DNA of 18,226 bases from an uncultured Ruminococcus sp. (GTDB taxonomy: Bacteria > Bacillota > Clostridia > Oscillospirales > Ruminococcaceae). This document shows, in pieces, positions 1 through 6,387 of this stretch. Each line of letters starts with the position of its first letter. Position 1 is the first letter of the stretch. The DNA lies in assembly GCA_910584195.1 (NCBI GenBank), contig CAJTYV010000043.1:1-18226 (forward strand). The letters run 5' to 3'. A program made the translations under genes and the position numbers. The notes under the pieces were generated by a model, which was not told where the DNA came from, did no database searches, and saw only the letters and a list, made by a program, of their open reading frames with translations.

Positions 1-54
1 TACGAATTTTTTGTAAACTCTGCTCCACGGCTATTGACTTTTCTTAGCTGGACT

Positions 55-1059
55 TTATTTCTTCTCATCCAGCAGCATAACTCCCTGATCCGGATTTTTG
101 TCAATCGCACCTACGATCGGATGCGGCACATATAGTTCCTCAAGAAATGTGATGTCCTCATTCGTCAATTTTACATCAAATGCACCGACTGCATCATCAA
201 GATACTTTTCTTTTGTTGCACCGATGATAGGAGCAGACACGCCTTTTGCCCACTGCCACGCAATAGCAATCTCTGACATTGTACAGTCATATTTTTTGGC
301 AAGTTCTTCTACACGCTTTACAATAAGAATATCCTGCTGTTCCATACGGTCATATTTTCCCTTTGCCACACGGTCGGTTTTCCCACGAAGGGTATCGGAC
401 TGCCAAGTGTTTCTTGCCAAATGCCCGCCCGCAAGAGGGCTGTACGGCATCAGAGAGACATTCATCTGGCGGCAGATGGGGATCAGTTCTTTTTCATCTT
501 CTCTGTAAAGTAGATTGTAGTGATTCTCCATAGCGGAAAACTGCGTCCAGCCGTGTTCCTTTGCGGCAATCTGCATATTGTGGAATTGATAACCGTACAT
601 CGCAGAAGCACCGATTGCCCGAACCTTTCCGGCTGCTACCAGAGAGTGCAGAGCCTCCATTGTTTCTTCAACCGGTGTATCATAATCAAATCTGTGAATG
701 ATATACAAATCGAGATAGTCCGTACCCAGACGGGTAAGTGTTCCCTCAATCTCTCGCAGAATTGCTTTTCGGGAAAGTCGCCCCTCGTTAAAATATACCT
801 TTGAGGCAAGCACAACCTTGTCTCTTGCGATATTCTTTTTGATTGCCCGCCCAAGATATTCTTCACTGGTGCCTGCCGAATATCCATTGGCAGTATCAAA
901 GAAGTTGATACCAAGATCCAGTGCGTGCCGAATCACAGCTTCGCTTCGTTCTTCATCCAAAGTCCAGTCGTGCATCGTTCCGGCTTTTCCGAAGCTCATA
1001 CAACCGACGCACAGTTTTGACACCTCTATATCTGAATTTCCTAATTTTGTGTACTCCAT
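55..1059 (-). CDS. Aldo/keto reductase
   Basis: This 334-residue protein is an NAD(P)H-dependent aldo/keto reductase, a soluble TIM-barrel enzyme that reduces aldehydes or ketones. The family catalytic tetrad is visible as Asp55, Tyr60, Lys87 and His122, the last in the strand motif LYIIHRFD. The C-terminal cofactor region includes PIIGATKEKYLDDA. Length is typical for the 'tas-like' subgroup. The start ATG has a good GGAG site eight bases upstream and lies 10 bp after the tautomerase gene, so it is the last gene of the redox operon. The substrate cannot be inferred. Sharing an operon with flavodoxins and a flavin reductase suggests detoxification of reactive carbonyls or quinones under redox stress, which is inference. 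No clear terminator is visible in the 54 bases left before the window edge. Confidence 0.95.
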   Translation of the reverse strand: MEYTKLGNSDIEVSKLCVGCMSFGKAGTMHDWTLDEERSEAVIRHALDLGINFFDTANGYSAGTSEEYLGRAIKKNIARDKVVLASKVYFNEGRLSRKAILREIEGTLTRLGTDYLDLYIIHRFDYDTPVEETMEALHSLVAAGKVRAIGASAMYGYQFHNMQIAAKEHGWTQFSAMENHYNLLYREDEKELIPICRQMNVSLMPYSPLAGGHLARNTWQSDTLRGKTDRVAKGKYDRMEQQDILIVKRVEELAKKYDCTMSEIAIAWQWAKGVSAPIIGATKEKYLDDAVGAFDVKLTNEDITFLEELYVPHPIVGAIDKNPDQGVMLLDEKK

Positions 1060-1069
1060 AAAAATCTCC

Positions 1070-1279
1070 TTATACGCCCGGCTCTACAAACATCTTCTTG
1101 TCTTTCAAGCGTTCCATATGGGCAGTCCATTCTTCCTTTGCGACATCTTCAATCGACACCGAAACGAACTTTTCATCAATGTTCAGTTCCTTTGCTAAGA
1201 ACTGCTGTACCTTAACGGCTATCTCTTTTTTAGCCGTATCATCCCGTCCGGGAATCATTGTAATATCAATATGCGGCAT
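1070..1279 (-). CDS. 4-oxalocrotonate tautomerase-like small protein
   Basis: This 69-residue protein starts Met-Pro-His-Ile, so removal of the initiator Met would expose the N-terminal proline that acts as the catalytic base in the 4-oxalocrotonate tautomerase superfamily. Size (about 60-70 residues) and the beta-alpha-beta layout fit that family, which isomerises enol/keto acids and works as an oligomer. The start has a GGAGG site and lies 4 bp after the acetyltransferase stop. It is followed after 10 bp by the aldo/keto reductase, so the three are probably co-transcribed. The substrate is unknown. Tautomerases of this kind commonly sit next to aldo/keto reductases and flavodoxins in Clostridia, which supports a general carbonyl/enone detoxification role but does not prove it. 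Confidence 0.85.
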   Translation of the reverse strand: MPHIDITMIPGRDDTAKKEIAVKVQQFLAKELNIDEKFVSVSIEDVAKEEWTAHMERLKDKKMFVEPGV

Positions 1280-1283
1280 AAAA

Positions 1284-1877
1284 TTACCTCCTATCTGTTT
1301 TGTTACAACATTTTTTTACTGCACAGGGGTTTCCGTAGGCAACGGCATTTGCCGGAATCGGTTTTGTAACCACGCTTCCTGCGCCGATCACGGTATTATC
1401 TCCAATGGTGACACCCGGCAGAATAATCGCTCCGCCGCCAATCCAAACATTGTTTCCTATCACCACGGGAGCAGTTTGCGTGCGGATTGCCGAGTGTCCT
1501 GCTTCGTCCGTGTAAATGCGTTCATCTGCCGAAATAGGGTGGATTGCAGTATATATTTTCACATCGGGGCCTATCAAAGTATGATCGCCAATTGTGATTT
1601 TGCCTGTATCTAAAAGAGTGCAGTTCATATTGATAAGGCTTCCTGCACCGAGAGAGATATTACATCCGTAATCCACCCAAATCGGTTGATTGACACGGGC
1701 ATTCTCGCCGCAAAAACCAAACAGCAAACGAATCATTTGATTTCGCAGCTCCATATTTTCGGCGGGCAGACTGTTATATACCCGCATCAGGTCTTTTGCA
1801 TAATTGCTCAAACGGCGAAGCTCCAAGTCCATTGTATCATAAAACGCACCGTTTAGCATTTTCTCTTTTTCCGTCAT
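1284..1877 (-). CDS. Maltose/galactoside-type sugar O-acetyltransferase (hexapeptide repeat)
   Basis: This 197-residue acetyl-CoA-dependent O-acetyltransferase has the left-handed beta-helix fold. An N-terminal maa-type helical region (about residues 4-60) begins MTEKEKMLNGAFYD. It is followed by hexapeptide repeats such as VVIGNNVWIGGGAIILPG, TIGDNTVIGAG and the typical end AVAYGNPCAVKK. His113 in the YTAIHP motif matches the catalytic histidine of maltose and galactoside acetyltransferases. Family members transfer acetyl groups to the 6-hydroxyl of sugars or related acceptors. It sits 16 bp after the flavodoxin gene and 4 bp before the tautomerase gene. A second related gene at 5671-6245 is frameshifted, so this one may be the surviving copy. 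Its role within a redox operon is unclear. Confidence 0.92.
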   Translation of the reverse strand: MTEKEKMLNGAFYDTMDLELRRLSNYAKDLMRVYNSLPAENMELRNQMIRLLFGFCGENARVNQPIWVDYGCNISLGAGSLINMNCTLLDTGKITIGDHTLIGPDVKIYTAIHPISADERIYTDEAGHSAIRTQTAPVVIGNNVWIGGGAIILPGVTIGDNTVIGAGSVVTKPIPANAVAYGNPCAVKKCCNKTDRR

Positions 1878-1893
1878 ATGCCTTTTCCTTTGC

Positions 1894-2361
1894 TCAAAGA
1901 CTGTTTACCCAATTTTGCAACTCCTGATTTGAAACACGGTTGAGCATTTTGCCTTTCTCCCAGTTTGCAGTCGGGCAAAGAGGTTTCAGCACTTCTACGG
2001 TCTTACCCATTCCGCTGCCACCGCTGGTTGCAAAGGGAACGATCGTCTTTCCCGAAAAGTCGTAGCTTTCCACAAAGGTGTTGATAATGGTAGGAGCAAC
2101 ATACCACCAAATCGGGAAACCGATAAACACGGTGTCGTAGTCCTCCATATTGGATACCTTTTCCGCAATTTCAGGGCGGGAGTTCGGATTGCTCATCTCA
2201 ACGCTGCTCCGGCTCTTTTTATTTGTCCAGTCAAGGTCGGCACGGGTGTACGGTGTTTCAGGTTTGATTTCAAATAAATCTGCACCTGCCGTCTTTGCCA
2301 AACTCTCGGCGGCGACTTTTGTAACACCGCTTGCTGAAAAATATACTACCAGTTTTTTCAT
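1894..2361 (-). CDS. Flavodoxin (cytoplasmic)
   Basis: This 155-residue flavodoxin-like protein is an FMN-binding electron carrier or small quinone-reductase-type protein. The N-terminal phosphate loop reads VVYFSASGVTKVAA. A second FMN-contact segment, GFPIWWYVAP, carries the paired tryptophans, and the third loop is ATSGGSGMG. The reading frame stays open upstream to 2496, but the start at 2361 is preferred: MKKLVVYF is the natural first strand, and a perfect GGAGGA site lies about ten bases upstream. The longer form would overlap the preceding gene. There is no signal peptide, unlike the two flavodoxin lipoproteins just upstream that share its loop motifs. Its partners are probably the flavin reductase or oxidoreductases of the operon, which is inference. 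Confidence 0.93.
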   Translation of the reverse strand: MKKLVVYFSASGVTKVAAESLAKTAGADLFEIKPETPYTRADLDWTNKKSRSSVEMSNPNSRPEIAEKVSNMEDYDTVFIGFPIWWYVAPTIINTFVESYDFSGKTIVPFATSGGSGMGKTVEVLKPLCPTANWEKGKMLNRVSNQELQNWVNSL

Positions 2362-2383
2362 ATATAAAATTCCTCCGATTTCA

Positions 2384-3880
2384 TCAATTTGTTTTAATAC
2401 TGTTCTTTTCAAGCCATTCTGTAACATCACTTGAAAGCTCTGAGCCGCCCGAATAGTGAACGGAAAGAGCTTCACCCATTGTGGCATCCGGCGCAAGTTT
2501 GGCGATTGCCGTCAAGCTCTGCCCGAAACGACCGCCGCCGTGAGAGCAGAACGGAAGTATCGTTTTACCCGAAAAATCGTATTCTTCAAGGAAAGAAGCA
2601 ATCGGCATAGGAATCGAAGCCCACCAGTTTGGATAGCCGATCATCACAATATCGTACTGCTCCATATCTTCCACATGGCTTGCAAGCTCCGGGCGAGCCT
2701 GTGCGTTCTGATCTCGCTGTGCTTCATCCAAAACGGTGTTGTAATCGTTGGAATACGGATGTACCAGTGTGATTTCAAACAGGTCTGCGCCTGTCTGACG
2801 CTGGATTTCTTCGGCAACACCCTCGGTATTTCCACCCCAAGAAAAGTACGCAATCAGAATATTGCCATTTCCGTTTTCAGCGGTATTTTGCGTTCCTGTA
2901 CCTGACACGCTGCCCTCACCGGGAGCCGCATTTAATACCAAGCGAATACCAAGATTAAAACTGCCTTTGTTCTGTTCCAGTGTGGCACGGTAAGCAGAGC
3001 GCATATTTTTCGCAAAATCGTTCCAGCCGCCGCCACGATAAACCCGCAGCGTGCCGGAAGTGGGACCGGCGGGATCGATTTGCTCCCCGGTAGGGTATTC
3101 GCCGTAATAGTCCCATACCCATTCGCTTACATTTCCGTGCATATTGTAAAGACCGTAGGGGTTTTCGGAAAAGCTGTCTACCGGAACGGTAATTTGTCTG
3201 TATTCACCGGGTTTTACTTCCAAGTTACCTTGCGAAAAATAGTTATCCTCAATCTCATACGGGTAATGACCGTAATAGTTTGCATCTTCTGCGCTCGGAG
3301 AGTTTTCCATATAAAACGCTGTTGTTGTTCCGGCTCGGCAGGCATATTCCCATTCGGCTTCGGTAGGCAGACGATAACCGTCTGCACTTCTGTCCCAGGA
3401 AACATTCTGCCCATCGATTGTATAAACCGATGTAAGACCTTCTTTTTCACTGCGAGCATTACAATAAGTCACAGCATCCAGCCAAGAGACGTTTTCAACA
3501 GGAAGATCTTCTCCTGAAAAATTACTGGGATTATTCCCCATAACATCTTCATACTCTTTTTGTGTCAGCTCATATTTGCTCATATAGAAATCACTGACAG
3601 TTACGGTATGCTGAGTTTCATCTTCACTTCGCCAAGGCTCTGTATCCGGACTGCCCATTTGAAAAGTACCGCCGCTTATCAATACAAAGTTTTCAGGAAC
3701 AGCTATCGTATTTTCATTTTGCTCCGACTTAGTTTCCAAAACTGTATTTTCTTCCTGCTCCGAAGATATTGCTAAATTGGAATTATCCGAATTTATTATT
3801 GAAGCACTTTCATTCTGAGAGCAGGCAGACATGGTAAAGGAACATATAACGGTAAGCAAAAATGCGATACATCGTTTCAT
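2384..3880 (-). CDS. Lipoprotein: SUMF1/FGE-like domain fused to flavodoxin
   Basis: This 498-residue two-domain protein starts with a lipoprotein signal peptide; the lipobox TMSAC places the lipidated cysteine at residue 20. After a Ser/Glu/Asn-rich linker, residues about 57-320 form a formylglycine-generating-enzyme-like (SUMF1) domain with ISGGTFQMGS, RLPTEAEWEYACRAG, GNVSEWVWD and RVYRGGGW, ending GIRLVLNAA. The two active-site cysteines of true FGE are not present after RGGGW, where the sequence is NDFAKNMRSAYRA, so formylglycine formation is unlikely. After a Gly/Thr linker, residues about 338-494 form a flavodoxin domain (LIAYFSWGGNTEG, YPNWWASIP). The start has a GGGGAGG site. It would be anchored outside the membrane. 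The function is unknown: the SUMF1 part may bind a ligand or protein and the flavodoxin part may carry FMN. Confidence 0.9.
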   Translation of the reverse strand: MKRCIAFLLTVICSFTMSACSQNESASIINSDNSNLAISSEQEENTVLETKSEQNENTIAVPENFVLISGGTFQMGSPDTEPWRSEDETQHTVTVSDFYMSKYELTQKEYEDVMGNNPSNFSGEDLPVENVSWLDAVTYCNARSEKEGLTSVYTIDGQNVSWDRSADGYRLPTEAEWEYACRAGTTTAFYMENSPSAEDANYYGHYPYEIEDNYFSQGNLEVKPGEYRQITVPVDSFSENPYGLYNMHGNVSEWVWDYYGEYPTGEQIDPAGPTSGTLRVYRGGGWNDFAKNMRSAYRATLEQNKGSFNLGIRLVLNAAPGEGSVSGTGTQNTAENGNGNILIAYFSWGGNTEGVAEEIQRQTGADLFEITLVHPYSNDYNTVLDEAQRDQNAQARPELASHVEDMEQYDIVMIGYPNWWASIPMPIASFLEEYDFSGKTILPFCSHGGGRFGQSLTAIAKLAPDATMGEALSVHYSGGSELSSDVTEWLEKNSIKTN

Positions 3881-3896
3881 TATTTTGCCTCCCCGT

Positions 3897-4574
3897 TTAT
3901 TTTAGATTTTCAAGCCATGCCGAAACGGCATCAGCAGGATTATCTGCATCTGAATCTCTTATCGCAAGTCCTTCAGTCATAACAGCATCCGGTTCCATTG
4001 ACTCAATCGTACTGATCGTATCTGAAAAACCGCTGCCGCCGCTTGTTACAAAAGGTGAAATAGTTTTGCCTGACAGATCATAGGTATCTAAAAACGTATA
4101 CACTACCATTGGCATATCCGCCCACCAGTTAGGGTAGCCAAGATAAACAGTATCATAATCATCAAAATTATCAATCGTTCCTGAAATTTTCGGACGTTCA
4201 TTGTTCCTCTGTTCCTCCTGTACCACATCAAGGAGCGTATCGTAATCCGTCGTGTAAGGCGTTTCCGGTACGATCGCAAAAATGTCTGCACCGGTTTGCA
4301 GCACGATCTCATTCGCAACGCTTTCCGTATTTCCTGAGTGAGAGAAGTAGACAACGAGAGATTTGGAATCCGCATCTGTTTCTGGTTGAGCTGATTCTTC
4401 TGTCTGTGAAGTGGCTTCAGAAAGTATAGTACTTTCATCAGGATTGGAAAAATTCTCTGTTTGAGAGGAAGTTTCAGGTGAAGATGAACTTTCCTCCGTA
4501 GATTCGCTGTTTCCGCAAGCTGCAAGAGGGAATATCATTGTGAGTGTCATCATAAAAGAAATCATCTTTTTCAT
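3897..4574 (-). CDS. Flavodoxin-domain lipoprotein
   Basis: This 225-residue protein has a signal peptide with lipobox PLAAC (Cys20), a Ser/Glu/Thr-rich linker to about residue 70, then a full flavodoxin domain. The domain begins LVVYFSHSGNTESVA, contains LGYPNWWADMP, and has an FMN-contact loop VTSGGSGFS. It is therefore expected to be lipid-anchored on the outer face of the cytoplasmic membrane, an unusual place for a flavodoxin, which is normally cytoplasmic. The start is supported by the hydrophobic signal sequence and an AAAGGATG ribosome site. It lies 16 bp before the SUMF1-flavodoxin fusion gene and 18 bp after the flavin reductase gene, so it is co-transcribed with both. An extracytoplasmic electron-transfer role is plausible but inferred. 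Confidence 0.92.
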   Translation of the reverse strand: MKKMISFMMTLTMIFPLAACGNSESTEESSSSPETSSQTENFSNPDESTILSEATSQTEESAQPETDADSKSLVVYFSHSGNTESVANEIVLQTGADIFAIVPETPYTTDYDTLLDVVQEEQRNNERPKISGTIDNFDDYDTVYLGYPNWWADMPMVVYTFLDTYDLSGKTISPFVTSGGSGFSDTISTIESMEPDAVMTEGLAIRDSDADNPADAVSAWLENLK

Positions 4575-4592
4575 GAAAATGCCATCCTTTCA

Positions 4593-5147
4593 TCATTCAG
4601 TTTTCTCTTTGCCAAGGGTCATACATTTTGCTGCGGTATCACCTGTTTTCAAATAAGTGTAACCGGGCATTTCAAACAGGATAGGCTTGAAAAAATCATA
4701 ATCAATTTTACCCTTTTCATTCAGAATGTTTTCCTCTGCGTAGGTGTGGTCAATGGTCAGGATAAAATTATCGAAGCCCTTTGTTTCATAGATATCCTCT
4801 ACCGAACACTCCATAGAAAGCTTTACTTCTTCGATCATCGGAGCGCCGTTCTGTCCAAGAGTGTATGCAAAGACTTCGGATTTGTCCGTTTTATTACCGC
4901 TGAAACATCCGACGTAGTCAGCTTTCTCAAGCATTTCTTCATCTACGATGTTGACCGAGAGGACTTTGCTTTCACGGATTCCCTGATTTGTGTAATGTGG
5001 CTTTGCAAGGCTGACCATAATGTGATCGTGTCCCATAATTCCCACATGACCTACCAGCACCCAGTTGGGCTTTCCGTTTACCATAGTACCGACTACCACA
5101 AGAGGCGTAGGATATAAAGCCAGTACAGAACCTAAATCTTTTTTCAT
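4593..5147 (-). CDS. Flavin reductase family protein (flavoredoxin-like)
   Basis: This 184-residue FMN-binding split-barrel protein of the flavin-reductase-like family resembles flavoredoxins. The N-terminal strand LYPTPLVVVGTMVNGKPNW and the following segment IMVSLAKPHYTNQGI are characteristic of the flavin-binding pocket. The middle motif KADYVGCFSGNKTDKSEVF is typical of flavoredoxin-type members. Such proteins bind FMN and pass electrons between NAD(P)H or other donors and flavin acceptors. The gene follows merR by 20 bp and precedes the flavodoxin lipoprotein gene by 18 bp, so it is the first enzyme gene of the redox operon and a likely electron source for the flavodoxins (inference). 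The start ATG has an AAGGATG site upstream. No signal peptide is visible, so it acts in the cytoplasm. Confidence 0.92.
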   Translation of the reverse strand: MKKDLGSVLALYPTPLVVVGTMVNGKPNWVLVGHVGIMGHDHIMVSLAKPHYTNQGIRESKVLSVNIVDEEMLEKADYVGCFSGNKTDKSEVFAYTLGQNGAPMIEEVKLSMECSVEDIYETKGFDNFILTIDHTYAEENILNEKGKIDYDFFKPILFEMPGYTYLKTGDTAAKCMTLGKEKTE

Positions 5148-5167
5148 TTTATATTCATCCTTTCTAC

Positions 5168-5527
5168 TTACTTCTTAGAAGTTTCAATTTTATTCACATC
5201 AAAAATGAGGTAATCCAATTGATCCAGCGATTTTTGCTTGGAATGGATCGTTTCCAAAAGCTTTTTTCGCTGCTCTTGCAGGTAACGAAGCTTTTCCTCT
5301 TTTGTAATGGTACTTTGCATCAGACGATTCATAAAACTGCGGAGTGTATCTGCTTCAGCACCGGCATCTGTCAGCACGTTGATGATACCGATATAATTCA
5401 TCAGCTCACTGTCGTAATCAATACTGCCGTCCGGCAGCTTATGGCTGTCGAATAATCCTTGCTTTTCATAAAGCTGCAATTTGAGGAGTGGGACGCCAAA
5501 ATTCCTGCTCGCCTGTTCAATGGTCAT
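5168..5527 (-). CDS. MerR-family transcriptional regulator
   Basis: This 119-residue regulator has an N-terminal winged helix-turn-helix (about residues 1-68) of MerR type: TIEQASRNFGVPLLKLQLYEKQGLF is followed by a wing, DGSIDYDSE, and the helix GIINVLTDAGAEADTLRSF. Residues 75-110 are a charged helix likely to form the antiparallel dimer coiled coil. There is no large effector-binding domain, and no cysteine cluster that would indicate metal sensing. It is the first gene of the eight-gene redox operon, has a perfect GGAGGA site, and lies behind a strong promoter, so autoregulation and control of the whole operon are likely. The promoter spacer is 17 bp rather than the stretched 19-20 bp of classical MerR targets, so DNA-twisting activation is not obvious from sequence. 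Confidence 0.88.
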   Translation of the reverse strand: MTIEQASRNFGVPLLKLQLYEKQGLFDSHKLPDGSIDYDSELMNYIGIINVLTDAGAEADTLRSFMNRLMQSTITKEEKLRYLQEQRKKLLETIHSKQKSLDQLDYLIFDVNKIETSKK

Positions 5528-5543
5528 ATCTCTTCCTCCTATC

Positions 5544-5670
5544 TAAAAAATGTAACGGCTTTCAGAAAGCCATTCCATTTGCTTTCCGGTATATTTATAT
5601 TATACATTATATTTTGTTATTTGTAAAATGCTTAGTTTCTTTGGTAACCATGCCTCAAAAGCATTTTCAG
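5544..5670. repeat. Diverged direct repeat, promoter-leader copy 1
   Basis: This segment matches 6290-6410 in the same orientation. From 5581 against 6321 the two align without gaps for 90 bases, with about 66 identities by hand count. They share CTTTCCGGTA, TTTGTAAAAT, CTTAG and TTCTTT on the plus strand. The copy includes the promoter, a leader with short hairpins, and a run of six A that reads as U on the minus transcript. On the minus strand, GAAAGC, GGCTTTC and GAAAGCC follow one another, so the middle element can pair with either neighbour. Confidence 0.7.
5599..5627 (-). promoter_or_regulatory. Sigma-A promoter of the merR-redox operon
   Basis: On the minus strand a -35 TTTACA (5622-5627) is followed after exactly 17 bp by a consensus -10 TATAAT (5599-5604). 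It lies about 70 bp before the merR start codon. The same -35, spacer length and -10 register recur 740 bp away in front of the acetyltransferase gene. Confidence 0.8.
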
Positions 5671-6245
5671 CTAATGCTTTTCCACAGTTTTTAAAATCCT
5701 TGCAGGCAATCCGCCTACCACAGTATAAGGTGGAACATCCTTTGTAACCACCCTCCGGCTGCCACAACTGCCCATTCTCCGATAGTTACGCCGGACAGAA
5801 TTGTTGCATTAGAACCGATCCAGACATGATTTCCTATGGTAATGGGTGCATAATGGTTTTTACGGTTATTTTTCGGATCAAGGTCATGGTTAATGGTTGC
5901 AAGAACCACATTGTGCCCAATCAGCACGCCATTTCTGATGGTAATACCTCCCTGATCCTGAAAATGACAGCCAGAATTGATGAACACATCTTTCCCAATC
6001 GTAATATTTTTTCCAAAATCAGTATAAAAAGGTGGAAACAAGCAAAATATATTGTCAATGGTTTTTCCTGTCAGTTTCGACATAATGCTCCGAATCTCCT
6101 CCGGCGTATGATATTGACAGTTAAGTTCCATACTCAGTCGAATTGTCTCCTGACATATCTCACGAAACTGATTCATACACTCCACGCTTGGATTCGCATC
6201 GCCTGTGTCATTTTGTAATTCACGCAAGATTTCTTTCAGTTCCAT
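5671..6245 (-). pseudogene. Hexapeptide sugar O-acetyltransferase, 3' frameshift
   Basis: The open frame from the ATG at 6245 (MELKEILREL, with a GGGGTGAT site) encodes 176 residues and ends at 5715. Residues 1-162 are a normal maa-like acetyltransferase, with catalytic His120 in LATINHDLDP and hexapeptide repeats TIGNHVWIGSNATILSG. The protein then runs into an alien tail, GGWLQRMFHLILW. Shifting frame at the GGAGGGTGG stretch (minus strand, about 5748-5756) restores the family's usual end, VVTKDVPPYTVVGGLPARI, and extends to a stop at 5671. One lost base there explains this. The truncated product lacks the last coil and C-terminal helix and may be unstable. The gene has its own promoter and lies between lysR and merR. 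A sequencing error is possible. Confidence 0.8.
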
Positions 6246-6290
6246 GTATATCACCCCATTGTTACCAATTATTTTAGATACTCTGCGTAT

Positions 6291-6338
6291 AAAAAATGTG
6301 AGTGCATCTGAAAGCGTCTTGCTTTCCGGTACACTCAC
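6291..6338 (-). terminator. Two-tier hairpin plus U run after lysR
   Basis: Reading the minus strand, an outer stem GTGAGTG/CACTCAC (6332-6338 with 6298-6304) encloses an inner stem GAAAGC/GCTTTC (6321-6326 with 6310-6315). It is followed by A and six T. This looks like an intrinsic terminator for lysR read-through. Its outer 5' arm overlaps the expected start point of the acetyltransferase promoter. Confidence 0.55.
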
Positions 6339-6367
6339 ATTGTAACATACAATTTGTCATTTGTAAA
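6339..6367 (-). promoter_or_regulatory. Sigma-A promoter of the second acetyltransferase gene
   Basis: On the minus strand -35 TTTACA (6362-6367), a 17-bp spacer and -10 TACAAT (6339-6344) lie about 95 bp before the start codon at 6245. The box sits only 20 bp behind the lysR stop codon. Confidence 0.75.
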
Positions 6368-6387
6368 ATACTTAGCTTCTTTAGCAG

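Noticed and set aside
98..508. Plus-strand open frames opposite the redox operon and yyaL (for example 98-508, 1098-1613, 8139-8489)
   Set aside because: They lie antisense to well-recognised genes, have no ribosome sites or family motifs, and have serine/phenylalanine/cysteine-rich translations typical of shadow frames.
2362..2496. N-terminal extension of the cytoplasmic flavodoxin to 2496
   Set aside because: It would overlap the upstream fusion gene by more than 100 bases. The start at 2361 has a perfect ribosome site and the family's natural first strand.
2920..3720. Active formylglycine-generating enzyme
   Set aside because: The catalytic cysteines are absent after the RGGGW motif, and no sulfatase gene is nearby.
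5599..5627. Classical MerR-type stretched promoter
   Set aside because: The spacer is 17 bp, not 19-20 bp, and no clear long dyad lies between the -35 and -10 boxes.
6246..6338. N-terminal extension of the second acetyltransferase to 6338
   Set aside because: It would run through the terminator hairpin and start at the promoter's transcription start. MELKEIL at 6245 has the ribosome site.
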